The notes: generated by a model not told the origin, from the letters alone. Numbered from the stretch's first letter, positions 32,800-43,779 are shown. The stretch is 64,000 bases of DNA from Pseudomonas viridiflava (GCF_900582195.1 NZ_UTHA01000130.1:95743-159742), one strand, 5' to 3'. Translations and numbers: made by a program.

Positions 32800-35328
32800 A
32801 TGACGCAAGTCACGGTGAAACAACTGGCCGATGAGGTCAAAACACCGGTAGAGCGCCTGTTGCAGCAGATGCGTGAGGCAGGTCTGCCGCACACCGCCGC
32901 CGAAGAAAATGTGACTGACAGTGAGAAGCAGTCCCTGCTGACTCACTTGAAGAGCAGCCACAAGGCGAAAGTGGAAGAACCACGCAAGATCACGCTGCAG
33001 CGTAAAACCACCAGCACCCTGCGGGTGGCTGGTAGCAAAAGCATCAGCGTAGAAGTTCGCAAAAAGAAAGTTTTCGTACAGCGTAGCCCGGAAGAAATCG
33101 AAGCCGAACGCAAGCGTGAACTGGATGAGCGTCGCGCAGTAGAAAATGCTGCTCGTCAGAAGGCTGAAGAAGAAGCCAAGCAGCGCGCCGAAGAAGAAGC
33201 GCGCCGCCAGCCAGCTGCTGCGCAGACCGCTACCAGCGACGCCGTTGCGGCGCCGGCTGCAGCTGCCGAACCTGTTCGCGAAAGCGCGCCGGTGGCTGCT
33301 GCTCCAGCACCGTCTGCTGAAGTTCGCAACAAGCAGAACGAACAGCGCCGTCCGGACAAGCCACGTGCCGATGACAACAATCGTCGCAGCGGTGGTGGTG
33401 ATGGCGAGCGCAAAAACGCTCCGCATCGCGCCTCGGTCAAAGAAAAAGCGCCGGCTCCACGCGTGGCCCCACGCACTACCGACGAAGAAAGCGATGGCTT
33501 CCGTCGCGGTGGTCGCGGCAAGGCCAAGCTGAAGAAGCGCAACGCCCACGGTTTCCAGAGCCCAACCGGCCCTGTCGTGCGTGATGTGCAGATCGGCGAG
33601 ACCATCACTGTTGGCGATCTCGCCAATCAGATGTCGGTCAAGGCTGCTGAAATCATCAAGTTCATGTTCAAACTGGGCACTCCAGCGACCATCAACCAGG
33701 TGCTTGATCAGGAAACTGCTCAACTGGTAGCCGAAGAACTGGGCCACAAAGTGACCCTGGTCAGCGACACCGCCCTGGAAGATTCCCTGGCCGAGTCCCT
33801 GAAGTTTGAAGGTGAGTCGTTCTCCCGTGCGCCAGTCGTGACCGTAATGGGCCACGTTGACCACGGTAAAACGTCCCTGCTCGACTACATCCGTCGTGCC
33901 AAGGTAGCTGCTGGCGAAGCCGGTGGTATCACCCAGCACATCGGTGCATACCACGTTGAAACCGAACGCGGCATGGTCACCTTCCTCGATACCCCGGGTC
34001 ACGCTGCGTTTACCGCAATGCGTGCTCGTGGTGCCAAGGCGACCGACATCGTGATTCTGGTGGTTGCAGCGGACGACGGCGTGATGCCGCAGACCATTGA
34101 AGCCGTTCAGCACGCTGTAGCGGCTGGCGTTCCACTGGTTGTTGCGGTGAACAAAATCGACAAGCCGGGCGCTGATCTTGATCGCATCCGTAGCGAACTG
34201 TCGGTTCACGGCGTGACTTCCGAAGAGTGGGGCGGTGATACGCCGTTCGTTCCGGTTTCGGCGAAAGTCGGTACTGGCGTCGACGAGCTGCTTGAAGCCG
34301 TTCTGCTGCAAGCTGAAGTTCTCGAACTGAAAGCAACGCCATCGGCTCCTGGCCGTGGTGTCGTGGTTGAATCGCGTCTCGACAAGGGTCGTGGCCCGGT
34401 GGCAACCGTTCTGGTTCAAGACGGTACCCTGCGTCAAGGCGACATGGTCCTGGTCGGTTCGAACTATGGTCGCGTTCGCGCCATGCTCGACGAGAACGGC
34501 AAGCCAATCAAGGAAGCCGGTCCTTCCATCCCTGTCGAGATCCTCGGCCTGGACGGTACCCCGGACGCTGGCGACGAGATGAGCGTGGTTGCTGACGAGA
34601 AGAAGGCCCGTGAAGTGGCTCTGTTCCGTCAAGGCAAGTTCCGCGAAGTCAAACTGGCTCGCGCTCACGCCGGCAAGCTGGAAAACATCTTCGAAAACAT
34701 GGGGCAGGCCGAGAAGAAGACGCTCAACATCGTCCTCAAATCCGACGTCCGTGGTTCGCTGGAAGCGTTGAACGGTGCCTTGAATGGCCTGGGCAACGAC
34801 GAAGTTCAAGTGCGCGTAGTGGGCGGCGGTGTCGGTGGTATCACCGAGTCCGACGCTAACCTGGCACTGGCTTCCAACGCTGTACTGTTCGGCTTCAACG
34901 TGCGTGCCGATGCTGGCGCACGGAAGATCGTCGAGCAGGAAGGTCTGGACATGCGTTACTACAACGTGATCTACGACATCATCGAAGACGTCAAGAAAGC
35001 CCTGACCGGTATGCTCGGCAGCGATGTTCGCGAGAACATCCTGGGTGTGGCCGAAGTGCGTGACGTGTTCCGTTCGCCGAAGTTTGGCGCGATCGCTGGC
35101 TGCATGGTGATCGAAGGTGTTGTGCACCGTAACCGTCCGATCCGTGTACTGCGTGAAGACATCGTTATCTTCGAAGGCGAGCTGGAATCCCTGCGCCGCT
35201 TCAAGGATGACGCTTCCGAAGTACGTGCCGGCATGGAATGCGGTATCGGCGTGAAGAGCTACAACGACGTCAAAGTCGGCGACAAGATCGAAGTCTTCGA
35301 GAAGGTTCAGGTTGCTCGCAGCCTCTGA
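32800..35328 (+). CDS. infB: Translation initiation factor IF-2
   Basis: An 842-residue GTPase. The N-terminal IF2_N module ([13 protein letters not shown]) leads to a long charged, Ala/Glu/Arg-rich linker (about 100-250) and a second IF2_N-like module. The G domain has GHVDHGKT (351-358), DTPGH and NKID. C-terminal domains C1-C2 bind fMet-tRNA. It delivers initiator tRNA to the 30S subunit. Co-location with the tRNA-fMet gene at 30569 is functionally apt. Confidence 0.98.
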   Translation: MTQVTVKQLADEVKTPVERLLQQMREAGLPHTAAEENVTDSEKQSLLTHLKSSHKAKVEEPRKITLQRKTTSTLRVAGSKSISVEVRKKKVFVQRSPEEIEAERKRELDERRAVENAARQKAEEEAKQRAEEEARRQPAAAQTATSDAVAAPAAAAEPVRESAPVAAAPAPSAEVRNKQNEQRRPDKPRADDNNRRSGGGDGERKNAPHRASVKEKAPAPRVAPRTTDEESDGFRRGGRGKAKLKKRNAHGFQSPTGPVVRDVQIGETITVGDLANQMSVKAAEIIKFMFKLGTPATINQVLDQETAQLVAEELGHKVTLVSDTALEDSLAESLKFEGESFSRAPVVTVMGHVDHGKTSLLDYIRRAKVAAGEAGGITQHIGAYHVETERGMVTFLDTPGHAAFTAMRARGAKATDIVILVVAADDGVMPQTIEAVQHAVAAGVPLVVAVNKIDKPGADLDRIRSELSVHGVTSEEWGGDTPFVPVSAKVGTGVDELLEAVLLQAEVLELKATPSAPGRGVVVESRLDKGRGPVATVLVQDGTLRQGDMVLVGSNYGRVRAMLDENGKPIKEAGPSIPVEILGLDGTPDAGDEMSVVADEKKAREVALFRQGKFREVKLARAHAGKLENIFENMGQAEKKTLNIVLKSDVRGSLEALNGALNGLGNDEVQVRVVGGGVGGITESDANLALASNAVLFGFNVRADAGARKIVEQEGLDMRYYNVIYDIIEDVKKALTGMLGSDVRENILGVAEVRDVFRSPKFGAIAGCMVIEGVVHRNRPIRVLREDIVIFEGELESLRRFKDDASEVRAGMECGIGVKSYNDVKVGDKIEVFEKVQVARSL

Positions 35329-35400
35329 CTCGCGCACTTCAGGAGCCGTGATGGTCGGCCGCACTCAAGGGTGTGGCGCATCACCCGGACTCTAAACGCA

Positions 35401-35432
35401 ACGCCCGGTCTGGCTTTTGTCAGGCCGGGCGT
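35401..35432 (+). terminator. Hairpin between infB and rbfA
   Basis: acgcccggtctg/caggccgggcgt, a 12-base stem with one G-U pair and an 8-base loop. Only three T follow, so it is more likely an RNA processing or partial-termination site than a full stop. Confidence 0.5.
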
Positions 35433-35488
35433 TTGCCGCTTTCAGACCTGGCGGGTTTCACCGCCGGGCAGTAACAGGTAACAAAATC

Positions 35489-35890
35489 ATGGCAAAAGAA
35501 TACAGCCGTACCCAACGTATCGGCGATCAGATGCAGCGCGAGCTGGCCCAACTGATCCGTCGTGAAGTCAAAGATCCACGTGTGGGTCTGGTCACCATTA
35601 CCGCCGTGGAAGTCAGCCGTGATGTCGGTCACGCGAAGATTTTCATTACCGTGATGGGGCAGGACAACGCAGAAGACATCGCGCAAAGCATCAAGGTGCT
35701 CAACGCCGCCGCAGGTTTCCTGCGTATGCAGCTGGCCCGTGAAATGAAGCTGCGCAGCGTGCCGCAATTGCACTTCCACTACGACGAATCCGTTGTACGT
35801 GGTGCGCACTTGTCGGCCCTGATCGAGCGTGCGGTTGCTGAAGACAATCAGCACCCGGTCGCTGCTGAACCTGAAGACACCAAGGAGTAA
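35489..35890 (+). CDS. rbfA: Ribosome-binding factor A
   Basis: A 133-residue KH-type protein: [49 protein letters not shown], then [17 protein letters not shown]. It binds 30S precursors and supports 16S 5'-end maturation, notably in the cold. The ATG at 35489 gives [14 protein letters not shown]; the longer frame begins in the intergenic hairpin. truB follows after 4 bases. Confidence 0.97.
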   Translation: MAKEYSRTQRIGDQMQRELAQLIRREVKDPRVGLVTITAVEVSRDVGHAKIFITVMGQDNAEDIAQSIKVLNAAAGFLRMQLAREMKLRSVPQLHFHYDESVVRGAHLSALIERAVAEDNQHPVAAEPEDTKE

Positions 35891-35894
35891 TTCG

Positions 35895-36812
35895 GTGGCT
35901 CAGGTCAAACGTATCCGTCGTAACGTCAGCGGTATCATCCTGCTCGACAAGCCGTTGGGGTTCACCTCCAACGCCGCGTTGCAGAAGGTTCGCTGGCTGC
36001 TGAATGCCGAGAAGGCCGGTCACACTGGCAGTCTTGACCCGCTGGCCACCGGCGTTTTGCCGCTGTGCTTTGGTGAGGCCACCAAGTTCTCGCAATACCT
36101 GCTCGATTCCGACAAGGGTTACGAAACCCTGGCGCAACTCGGCAAGACCACCACCACGGCCGATGCCGAAGGTGAGGTTTTGCAGGAACGTCCGGTGACC
36201 GTTGGTCGCGCCGATGTCGAAGCGGTATTGCCGAAATTTCGTGGGCAAATCAGTCAGATACCGCCGATGTACTCGGCGCTCAAGCGTGATGGCCAGCCGC
36301 TGTACAAGCTGGCTCGTGCAGGCGAAGTAGTGGAGCGCGAACCGCGTTCTGTTACTATTGCGCGCTTGGAATTGCTGGCCTTCGAGGGCGATACTGCGCG
36401 TCTTGCGGTGGACTGCAGCAAGGGCACCTATATTCGCACCCTGGTGGAGGATATCGGTGAGCAGCTCGGTTGTGGTGCGTACGTCGCTGAACTGCGTCGT
36501 ACCCAGGCCGGGCCTTTCACCCTGGCGCAAACGGTTACCCTCGAAGAGCTGGAAGCGGTACATGCCGAAGGTGGCAATGAAGCGGTTGATCGCTTCCTGA
36601 TGCCATCGGACAGCGGCCTGCAGGACTGGCCGCTGCTGCACTTCTCGGAAGCGAGTGCGTTCTACTGGCTCAATGGCCAGCCGGTGCGTGCCCCGGATGC
36701 TCCGAAGTTCGGCATGGTGCGGGTACAGGATCACAATGGTCGCTTCATCGGTATCGGTGAAGTGAGCGAAGACGGGCGCATCGCGCCACGTCGATTGATT
36801 CGGTCAGAATGA
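35895..36812 (+). CDS. truB: tRNA pseudouridine-55 synthase
   Basis: A 305-residue enzyme with the catalytic [11 protein letters not shown] (Asp48), the motif [13 protein letters not shown], and a C-terminal PUA-like domain. It makes the conserved pseudouridine-55 in the T loop of tRNAs. I start it at GTG 35895 ([13 protein letters not shown]), 4 bases after rbfA and preceded by aaggag. The longer frame overlaps rbfA in another register. Confidence 0.97.
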   Translation: MAQVKRIRRNVSGIILLDKPLGFTSNAALQKVRWLLNAEKAGHTGSLDPLATGVLPLCFGEATKFSQYLLDSDKGYETLAQLGKTTTTADAEGEVLQERPVTVGRADVEAVLPKFRGQISQIPPMYSALKRDGQPLYKLARAGEVVEREPRSVTIARLELLAFEGDTARLAVDCSKGTYIRTLVEDIGEQLGCGAYVAELRRTQAGPFTLAQTVTLEELEAVHAEGGNEAVDRFLMPSDSGLQDWPLLHFSEASAFYWLNGQPVRAPDAPKFGMVRVQDHNGRFIGIGEVSEDGRIAPRRLIRSE

Positions 36813-36954
36813 CCGGAACCGGCCTGTGTAACCGCAGGTCGGCGAGTGTGGCTGTTAACAGGCACGGTCATCACTCATTTATAGATACAGGGATTTGTCC
36901 CTGGCCTGTTGAAGCTGTTTCCCTGAAACAGTTTCCTGATAAAAGGATTGCCTC

Positions 36955-37224
36955 ATGGCTCTCGACGTTCAAGAAAAAGCTCAAATCGTTGCTGACTACC
37001 AGCAAGCTGTTGGTGACACTGGTTCGCCAGAAGTGCAGGTTGCACTGCTGACCGCCAACATCAACAAACTGCAAGGTCACTTCAAGGCCAACGGTAAAGA
37101 TCACCACTCCCGTCGTGGTCTGATCCGCATGGTAAACCAGCGTCGCAAGCTGCTGGACTACCTGAAAGGCAAGGACGTGAGCCGTTACAGCGCTCTGATC
37201 GCTCGCCTGGGTCTGCGTCGCTAA
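36955..37224 (+). CDS. rpsO: 30S ribosomal protein S15
   Basis: An 89-residue S15 of exact family length: [45 protein letters not shown]. It binds the central domain of 16S rRNA early in 30S assembly and in E. coli also represses its own mRNA. It lies in the conserved truB-rpsO-pnp order. The 142-base gap before it has room for its own promoter and a 5' structure, but I could not define either. Confidence 0.98.
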   Translation: MALDVQEKAQIVADYQQAVGDTGSPEVQVALLTANINKLQGHFKANGKDHHSRRGLIRMVNQRRKLLDYLKGKDVSRYSALIARLGLRR

Positions 37225-37421
37225 TCAGCGATTGCGCTATGAGGTTGGTGGTTTGCCAGACGTCCGCGGTTTACCGCAGGCGCCTTGCAGGCTCCCAGCC
37301 TCAAGTTTTATCTGGATACACGTTTTACCCCGGACAAGGGTCGGGCCGATTCCCGACATTCATTGCCCAAGAATTCGCAAGAAACCAGTTCCCCCAAGAG
37401 CCACAAAGAAGGTAGGACACC

Positions 37422-39527
37422 GTGAACCCGGTAATCAAAAAATTCCAGTTCGGTCAATCGACCGTTACCCTCGAGACTGGCCGTATCGCCCGTCAGGCCT
37501 CCGGCGCAGTATTGGTCACCGTTGACGACGACGTCAGCGTATTGGTGACTGTAGTCGGTGCAAAACAAGCCGATCCGGGCAAGGGCTTCTTCCCTCTGTC
37601 CGTTCACTACCAGGAAAAGACTTACGCTGCCGGTAAGATCCCTGGCGGTTTCTTCAAGCGCGAAGGCCGTCCTTCCGAGAAAGAAACCCTGACTTCCCGA
37701 CTGATCGACCGTCCGATCCGTCCGCTGTTCCCGGAAGGTTTCATGAACGAAGTGCAGGTTGTCTGCACCGTCGTTTCCACCAGCAAGAAGACCGATCCGG
37801 ACATTGCTGCGATGATCGGTACCTCGGCTGCCCTGGCCATCTCGGGCATTCCGTTCGACGGCCCGATCGGCGCCGCTCGTGTAGCTTTCCACGAAAGCAC
37901 CGGTTACCTGCTGAACCCGACTTACGAGCAGCAAGCGGCTTCGAGCCTGGACATGGTCGTTGCCGGTACTTCCGACGCCGTTCTGATGGTTGAATCGGAA
38001 GCCAAAGAGCTGACCGAAGACCAGATGCTGGGCGCAGTACTGTTTGCTCACGACGAATTCCAGGTTGTGATCAACGCTGTTAAAGAACTGGCTGCCGAAG
38101 CTGCCAAGCCAACCTGGACCTGGGCTCCGGCGCCAGAAGCCACCGAACTGCTGGGCGCTATCCGTGCCGAGTTCGGCGAAGCGATCTCCCAGGCTTACAC
38201 CATCACCGTCAAGGCCGACCGTTACGCGCGTCTGGGCGAGCTGAAGGATCAAGTGGTTGCCAAGCTGTCCGGTGAAGAAGGCCAGCCTTCGTCCAGCGAA
38301 GTCAAAGCCGCTTTCGGCGAAATCGAATACCGCACCGTTCGCGAAAACATCGTCAACGGCAAGCCACGTATCGACGGTCGCGACACCAAGACCGTACGTC
38401 CGCTGAACATCGAAGTCGGCGTTCTGCCGAAGACTCACGGTTCGGCGCTGTTCACCCGTGGTGAAACCCAGGCTCTGGTTGTTGCAACACTGGGTACTGC
38501 CCGTGACGCACAACTGCTGGACACCCTGGAAGGCGAGAAAAAAGACCCGTTCATGCTGCACTACAACTTCCCTCCGTTCTCGGTGGGCGAGTGTGGTCGC
38601 ATGGGTGGTGCTGGTCGTCGTGAAATCGGTCACGGCCGTCTGGCCCGTCGTTCGGTTTCGGCCATGCTGCCAGCCGCTGACGTGTTCCCGTACACCATCC
38701 GTGTGGTTTCGGAAATCACCGAATCCAACGGTTCGAGCTCGATGGCTTCCGTTTGCGGCGCTTCCCTGGCCCTGATGGACGCTGGTGTGCCGATGAAGGC
38801 ACCGGTTGCCGGTATCGCCATGGGTCTGGTTAAAGAAGGCGAGAAGTTCGCAGTCCTGACCGACATCCTCGGTGACGAAGACCACTTGGGCGACATGGAC
38901 TTCAAAGTAGCCGGTACCGCCAAAGGTGTGACCGCGCTGCAGATGGACATCAAGATCAAGGGCATCACCGAAGAAATCATGGAAATCGCTCTGGGCCAAG
39001 CCCTGGAAGCGCGCCTGAACATCCTCGGTCAGATGAACCAGATCATCGGCCAGTCGCGTACCGAACTGTCGGCCAACGCTCCGACCATGATCGCGATGAA
39101 GATCGACACCGACAAGATCCGTGACGTTATCGGTAAAGGTGGCGCGACCATCCGTGCGATCTGCGAAGAAACCAAGGCTTCGATCGACATCGAAGACGAC
39201 GGCTCGATCAAGATCTTCGGCGAAACCAAGGAAGCGGCTGAAGCAGCACGTCAGCGCGTTCTGGGCATCACCGCTGAAGCCGAGATCGGCAAGATCTACG
39301 TCGGCAAGGTTGAGCGCATCGTCGACTTCGGCGCATTCGTCAACATCCTGCCGGGCAAGGACGGTCTGGTGCACATCTCGATGCTGAGCGACGCTCGCGT
39401 AGAGAAAGTCACCGACATCCTCAAAGAAGGCCAGGAAGTGGAAGTGCTGGTACTGGACGTGGACAACCGCGGCCGTATCAAGCTGTCCATCAAAGACGTG
39501 GCAGCGGCCAAGGCTTCGGGCGTTTAA
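37422..39527 (+). CDS. pnp: Polyribonucleotide nucleotidyltransferase (PNPase)
   Basis: A 701-residue exoribonuclease: two RNase PH domains (catalytic half with [20 protein letters not shown]), then KH ([15 protein letters not shown]) and S1 ([27 protein letters not shown]). It degrades RNA 3'-5' by phosphorolysis and is part of the degradosome. It starts with GTG at 37422. The 197-base rpsO-pnp interval is where RNase III autocontrol acts in E. coli. Strong codon bias indicates high expression. Confidence 0.98.
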   Translation: MNPVIKKFQFGQSTVTLETGRIARQASGAVLVTVDDDVSVLVTVVGAKQADPGKGFFPLSVHYQEKTYAAGKIPGGFFKREGRPSEKETLTSRLIDRPIRPLFPEGFMNEVQVVCTVVSTSKKTDPDIAAMIGTSAALAISGIPFDGPIGAARVAFHESTGYLLNPTYEQQAASSLDMVVAGTSDAVLMVESEAKELTEDQMLGAVLFAHDEFQVVINAVKELAAEAAKPTWTWAPAPEATELLGAIRAEFGEAISQAYTITVKADRYARLGELKDQVVAKLSGEEGQPSSSEVKAAFGEIEYRTVRENIVNGKPRIDGRDTKTVRPLNIEVGVLPKTHGSALFTRGETQALVVATLGTARDAQLLDTLEGEKKDPFMLHYNFPPFSVGECGRMGGAGRREIGHGRLARRSVSAMLPAADVFPYTIRVVSEITESNGSSSMASVCGASLALMDAGVPMKAPVAGIAMGLVKEGEKFAVLTDILGDEDHLGDMDFKVAGTAKGVTALQMDIKIKGITEEIMEIALGQALEARLNILGQMNQIIGQSRTELSANAPTMIAMKIDTDKIRDVIGKGGATIRAICEETKASIDIEDDGSIKIFGETKEAAEAARQRVLGITAEAEIGKIYVGKVERIVDFGAFVNILPGKDGLVHISMLSDARVEKVTDILKEGQEVEVLVLDVDNRGRIKLSIKDVAAAKASGV

Positions 39528-39550
39528 TCAGCCCAAAGCGTTAGCGCAAT

Positions 39551-39586
39551 AAAAATGCCCCGCCGTGAAAACGGCGGGGCATTTTT
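39551..39586 (+). terminator. Strong intrinsic terminator after pnp
   Basis: aaaaatgccccgccgt/acggcggggcattttt, a 16-base perfect stem with a GAAA tetraloop, followed by T. It closes the rimP-pnp superoperon. Confidence 0.95.
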
Positions 39587-39656
39587 TTGTCTGTGAAATA
39601 CACGGACATTCTGCAAAGTTGCCGGACTTCCAGACCGGTGCTAGGTTTAGCCCACC

Positions 39657-39732
39657 GCCCGTGTAGCTCAGCCGGTAGAGCAGCGCACTCGTAACGCGAA
39701 GGTCGCAGGTTCGATTCCTGTCTCGGGCACCA
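39657..39732 (+). tRNA. tRNA-Thr (anticodon CGT)
   Basis: A 76-base tRNA: gcccgtg acceptor start, D arm gctcagccggtagagc, anticodon loop ctCGTaa (anticodon 39690-39692), T arm gcaggttcgattcctgt, CCA encoded. It reads ACG. The acceptor has a T6-T67 mismatch and the anticodon stem an A31-C39 mismatch, yet the rest matches the E. coli tRNA-Thr(CGT) pattern. Confidence 0.93.
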
Positions 39733-39972
39733 GCTTCTTCATCTCCCCACTTCTCGTCATGCGGATTTATGTTCCGCAGGTCAGCTTTTTGTGGGAGAGA
39801 TGTAAAGACCCGTGTAATTCGTCATGCAAACGTCCTATATTCGGTGCCTGCATGAGCATCGCCCAGCAGTTTTCAGATGATCCCGAATGGTTCCGAAGGC
39901 CGGACAATCCGCGTCAGAGAGATCCTTGATGATCCAGATCCATCCTCCATTCCTATGATCAGCGAGAACGCC

Positions 39973-40272
39973 ATGACCGAATTAACTCAAGAGCAACGCC
40001 ACGAACAAGCGCTGGAAAAGTACATTCTGGACGTTCCGGACCTCAAAGACGAGATCAAGGACCTGAGTCCCGATGATCAAAAAGATCAGATCCAGTGGGC
40101 CTTCGAAGACGAAGCCGAAGCTCAGGGCTTGCAGCCATGGGAACTGACGCTCAAGTACACGAGCACGCCGCAAGAGTTCGAGGCGCAGCGTCTCGTGCTG
40201 CACAAAGAGGCGGCCGAAGTACTGGGTGTTGAGTGGGACGAATACTGCGAGATGAATAATCTCGTCGTATAA
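39973..40272 (+). CDS. Small conserved acidic protein, DUF6388-like
   Basis: A 99-residue soluble protein of unknown function: EQRHEQALEKYILDVPDLKDEIKDLSPDDQ, then GLQPWELTLKYTSTPQEFEAQRLVLHKEAAEVLGVEWDEYCEMNNL. It is acidic and mainly helical, with no signal, membrane segment or catalytic motif. I recall similar Pseudomonas proteins filed as DUF6388. The ATG at 39973 is chosen because similarity-like composition begins there; in-frame ATGs at 39955 and 39877 are possible. It has its own interval of 240 bases after tRNA-Thr, in which I see no other gene. Confidence 0.7.
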   Translation: MTELTQEQRHEQALEKYILDVPDLKDEIKDLSPDDQKDQIQWAFEDEAEAQGLQPWELTLKYTSTPQEFEAQRLVLHKEAAEVLGVEWDEYCEMNNLVV

Positions 40273-40276
40273 CACC

Positions 40277-40358
40277 AGCTACGAGCTTTAAGCGGCAAGC
40301 TGCAAGTCAACGCAAAAGCGCTGTGGCTTGCAGCTTGTAGCTTGGAACTTGCCGCTGC
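40277..40358. repeat. Intergenic inverted repeat ('gcttgcagcttgtagc' type)
   Basis: The left arm, gctttaagcggcaagctgcaagt, and the right arm, gcttgcagcttgtagcttggaacttgccgct, form a long imperfect stem between the convergent DUF6388-like gene and nadC. This is a different sequence family from the REPINs elsewhere in the window. Confidence 0.7.
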
Positions 40359-40361
40359 TGT

Positions 40362-41210
40362 TTAAAGACTGAGGCGCATCGAGAGATCCACCGCTTTGAC
40401 ATCCTTGGTCATCGCACCAATCGAGATGTAATCCACCCCGGTTTCGGCGATCGGCAGCAGCGTGCTTTCGTTGATGCCGCCGCTGGCTTCCAGTTTCGCC
40501 TTGCCACCGTTCAGGCGCACGGCTTCGCGCATGTCGTCCAGGCTCAGTTCGTCGAGCATGATGATGTCGGCGCCGGCGGCCAGCGCTTCCTTTAGCTCAT
40601 CCAGACTTTCCACTTCGACTTCCACCGGTTTGCCCGGCGCAATCTTGTGCGCGGCGGCAATGGCTTGTGAAATGCCACCACTGGCGGCGATATGGTTTTC
40701 CTTGATCAGGAAGGCGTCATAGAGACCGATTCGATGATTGTGGCAACCACCACAGGTCACCGCGTATTTCTGCGCCAGACGCAAGCCTGGCAGGGTTTTG
40801 CGGGTGTCGAGCAGTTTGACCTGAGTGCTGCCGACGAAATCCGCAAGGTACTGCGCGCGCGTAGCTACGCCGGACAGCAGTTGCAGGAAATTCAGTGCAC
40901 TGCGCTCACCGGTCAGCAGCGAGCGGGCCGGGCCTTCCAGATGAAACAGCGGTTGATTGGGCTTTACCCGCTCGCCATCGACCACTTGCCAATGCACCGC
41001 CACCCGTGGATCGAGCTGACGAAACACGGCATCGACCCACGCCGTGCCGCAGATGACGGCTGCGTCGCGCGTGATGATGGTGGCTTTGGCCAGGCGTTCG
41101 GCCGGGATCAGTTGTGCGGTGATGTCGCCGCTGCCGATGTCTTCGAGCAACGCACGGCGCACGTTGGCTTCGATTTCGGCGGTCAAATCGGCGAGACGTA
41201 GATTCGGCAT
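40362..41210 (-). CDS. nadC: Nicotinate-nucleotide pyrophosphorylase (quinolinate phosphoribosyltransferase)
   Basis: A 282-residue type II QPRTase: [60 protein letters not shown], and [13 protein letters not shown] with the barrel end [10 protein letters not shown]. It converts quinolinate to nicotinate mononucleotide in NAD synthesis. The ATG at 41210 is the usual start, and the frame extends upstream without homology. The DUF1631 gene and ampD lie on the other side, as in P. aeruginosa. Confidence 0.97.
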   Translation of the reverse strand: MPNLRLADLTAEIEANVRRALLEDIGSGDITAQLIPAERLAKATIITRDAAVICGTAWVDAVFRQLDPRVAVHWQVVDGERVKPNQPLFHLEGPARSLLTGERSALNFLQLLSGVATRAQYLADFVGSTQVKLLDTRKTLPGLRLAQKYAVTCGGCHNHRIGLYDAFLIKENHIAASGGISQAIAAAHKIAPGKPVEVEVESLDELKEALAAGADIIMLDELSLDDMREAVRLNGGKAKLEASGGINESTLLPIAETGVDYISIGAMTKDVKAVDLSMRLSL

Positions 41211-41598
41211 AACGGGCTCCACAAACAAAGTGGTTCGATTATAGGGGCATGGCATGAGCCAACCCAAGGCGAGAACTCGCGTGCTTGCCTGCATCCGGTC
41301 GATTTTCTTTGAGCAAACCCGGCCAGGCGTGGTCACTGAAAGGGGCGGTATAGGGGAAACCCTGACGACTATGGCGCCGGGTGCAAGTTATGAAGATAAT
41401 TCGCCTTGCATTTGACGTCATAGCTTTGACGTGTAGTGCGGCCAAAGTTGTTGAGACCTGTGGCAGCGAGCTCGCTCGCGAAAGCGCAGTGTCAGTCACC
41501 AACCATGTCACTGACAGATCGCCTTCGCGAGCAAGCTCGCTCCCACAGGAGGCTTATGTTGAAAGTGACCGAACGAATCAGCGTTTCAGGAGGCTTGG
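41211..41598. other. 388-base intergenic interval between nadC and the DUF1631 gene
   Basis: This divergent interval holds the promoters of both genes and a REP doublet (41458-41549). Apart from that doublet and the aggagg ribosome site at 41588 I see nothing. Short frames here have no coding character. Confidence 0.7.
41458..41549. repeat. REP doublet (REPIN) upstream of the DUF1631 gene
   Basis: A 92-base element beginning cctgtggcagcgagctcgctcgcgaa and ending with the inverse core (ttcgcgagcaagctcgctcc, then cacagg). The short centre contains gtcagtcacc...gtcactgac. It has the same length and layout as the copies at 55234 and 59799. Confidence 0.9.
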
Positions 41599-43779
41599 AT
41601 GCACAACGACGGGAAAGTAGTGCCTTTGCACAAGGCTGCTACCGATCAGGCGAATCATTCGCCGCTCGCCCGCCTGCCTGTGATTCTGCTTCAGGTTCGC
41701 GACAAGGCTGCCCAGCAACTGCGCCACGGCTTGCAGGAGCTGTTCGATAACGCTGACGACACGCTGTTTGAAATGGCCGACCGGGCGCGCAACGACGTCG
41801 AGCAGAACATTTTTTTCGAAGCCATGCGCGACCTGCGTCTGAAGCGCAAAAACATCGAACGCGGCTTTCTTGAGCAGTTTTTCGAAGCCTTCGTCGGCCT
41901 GACTCAATACGATCCCACGCACAACACGCTGCCGCAAACGCTGATATACGACGAACTCGCCCCGCGTAGCGACGACATGGAACGCAGTGTGGCGGTCGAG
42001 ACCATGGTCGGTCGCGTGCTCAAGCGCGATGGCTTCGCCCTTGATCAACTGACCGCGCGGCTCAACGCGTTGCTCGGCAAACCCCTCGATGATCAGCACA
42101 ACCCGCTCCGCCCGGCGCTGCTCTGTGAGTTTTTCCTTCAGGCCGGGCGCAACCTGGGCGTGGAAATCAAGGTCAAGCTGATCCTGCTCAAACTGTTCGA
42201 GCGTTATGTTCTGGCCGACACCGAACAACTTTACGCCGAAGCCAATCAATTGCTGCTTGCCACCGGTGTGTTGCCTGAACTGAAGGCCGCTCCGGCACGG
42301 CGTGCGATTGATCGTGCAATCGCTGATGTGCACAGCGAGGAAAGCGACGACACGCCGCCCGTCGACGAGGGCGTGCAAGAGGTCTTCGCCGCGTTGCAAC
42401 AATTGCTCGCGCAGGTACGCGGCAGTGTCGCACCGACGCTGGAGTCCAGCGCTGCGGCGCAACCGATTTCCACTCGCGACCTGTTGCGCCTGCTCTCGCA
42501 CTTGCAACAGTACGTGCCGGCTCTGGCAGCGCAGGACGATTTCGATCTGCGCAATCAGCTCGAACAACTATTGACCCGGGTCAGCGTCAGAAGCGGCAAA
42601 TCGCGGATCGTCGGCGATGCGGACGAAGACGTGATCAACCTGATCGCCATGGTCTTCGACTGCATCCTTGAAGACCGTAATGTGCCGGATTCGCTCAAGG
42701 CCTTGATCGCTCGATTGCAGATCCCGATGCTCAAGGTGGCGGTGCTCGACAAGAGTTTCTTCAGCCGCAGTACCCATCCGGCACGGCGTCTGCTCAACGA
42801 AATTGCCGAGGCGGCCATGGGCTGGGGTGATTGCGACGGTGAAGCGCGCGACAGCTTGTACCTGCGCATCGAGCAAGTAGTACAGCGCCTGCTGACTGAC
42901 TTTGTCGATGATCCGGCGATTTTCTCTGAGTTACTGGCCGATTTCCTCGCGTTCACCAGCGATGAACGCCGACGCAGTGAGTTGCTTGAGCAACGTTTGC
43001 GTGACGCCGAAGAAGGGCGGGCAAAAACCGAGCTGGCCCGGCGCCGGGTCGAACGGGCACTGAATCAAGCGCTGCTGGGCAAAACACTGCCGCCATCGGT
43101 GGTCACCTTTGTCCAGGATGCCTGGAGCAAAGTATTGCTGCTGACCTGTCTCAAGCATGGCGATCAGTCCGCTGAGTGGCAGGCCGATGTGCAAACCATG
43201 GAGCAATTGATCTGGAGTGTGCAGCGTCATGACGACGCTGAGTCCAGTCTGCGCTTGCTGGCGCTGGTGCCGGGTTTGCTCAAGTCATTGCGCGATGGCC
43301 TGAGCAGTTCGGCGTTCGATCCATTTGCCACCAGTGAATTTTTCAGCGAGCTGGAAGGCCTGCATGTGCGGGTGCTGGAACGGTCCGATCAGACTGATCA
43401 GCCTTTGCCAATGGTCGAGGTGTCGCAACAGATCATCCTGCAAACCGCTGATGAGAGCAGCATGGCGTTGACATCGGTAGGCATGCCACATGACGCCGCC
43501 GGTCTGCGTCAGGTCGAGCAACTGCGCCTGGGCAGTTGGGTAGCGTTTCAGGAAGACGATGAACACAGTCTGCGTTGCAAACTCGCGGCCATCATCGAAG
43601 CCACCGGCAAATACGTGTTTGTCGATCGTACCGGCATGAAAGTCCTGGAACGCAGCCGCATCGCACTGGCCGTGGAATTCCAGCGCGGGACGGTGCGGGC
43701 GCTGGACGATACCTTGCTGTTCGACCGCGCGCTCGAATCGGTGCTGGGCAATCTGCGGCGACTCAATCGCGCCAAGTGA
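41599..43779 (+). CDS. DUF1631 family protein, function unknown
   Basis: A 726-residue, largely helical, cytoplasmic protein with no signal peptide or membrane helix. The N-terminus (VILLQVRDKAAQQLRHGLQELFDNADDTLFEMADRA) is typical of DUF1631 proteins, sometimes mislabelled thymidine phosphorylase. Around residue 480 a charged coiled-coil-like stretch occurs (EQRLRDAEEGRAKTELARRRVERAL). The last 100 residues (LRLGSWVAFQED, KYVFVDRTGMKVLERSR) look like a small beta-barrel, possibly PilZ-related, though the RxxxR motif is not clear. aggagg precedes the ATG. It is followed by ampD. Confidence 0.75.
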   Translation: MHNDGKVVPLHKAATDQANHSPLARLPVILLQVRDKAAQQLRHGLQELFDNADDTLFEMADRARNDVEQNIFFEAMRDLRLKRKNIERGFLEQFFEAFVGLTQYDPTHNTLPQTLIYDELAPRSDDMERSVAVETMVGRVLKRDGFALDQLTARLNALLGKPLDDQHNPLRPALLCEFFLQAGRNLGVEIKVKLILLKLFERYVLADTEQLYAEANQLLLATGVLPELKAAPARRAIDRAIADVHSEESDDTPPVDEGVQEVFAALQQLLAQVRGSVAPTLESSAAAQPISTRDLLRLLSHLQQYVPALAAQDDFDLRNQLEQLLTRVSVRSGKSRIVGDADEDVINLIAMVFDCILEDRNVPDSLKALIARLQIPMLKVAVLDKSFFSRSTHPARRLLNEIAEAAMGWGDCDGEARDSLYLRIEQVVQRLLTDFVDDPAIFSELLADFLAFTSDERRRSELLEQRLRDAEEGRAKTELARRRVERALNQALLGKTLPPSVVTFVQDAWSKVLLLTCLKHGDQSAEWQADVQTMEQLIWSVQRHDDAESSLRLLALVPGLLKSLRDGLSSSAFDPFATSEFFSELEGLHVRVLERSDQTDQPLPMVEVSQQIILQTADESSMALTSVGMPHDAAGLRQVEQLRLGSWVAFQEDDEHSLRCKLAAIIEATGKYVFVDRTGMKVLERSRIALAVEFQRGTVRALDDTLLFDRALESVLGNLRRLNRAK

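Noticed and set aside
32773..35364. 863-codon open frame opposite infB
   Set aside because: Antisense shadow of infB with no family motif and no credible ribosome site.
35401..35432. Hairpin after infB as a full transcription terminator
   Set aside because: Lacks a proper T-run, and the downstream genes rbfA-truB-rpsO-pnp form the conserved operon; kept only as a low-confidence hairpin.
37308..39374. 688-codon open frame opposite pnp
   Set aside because: Antisense shadow of pnp; same composition artefact.
39657..39972. Possible integration site for a genomic island at the tRNA-Thr 3' end
   Set aside because: No integrase, no repeated tRNA 3' end and no composition shift follow; the next genes are conserved.
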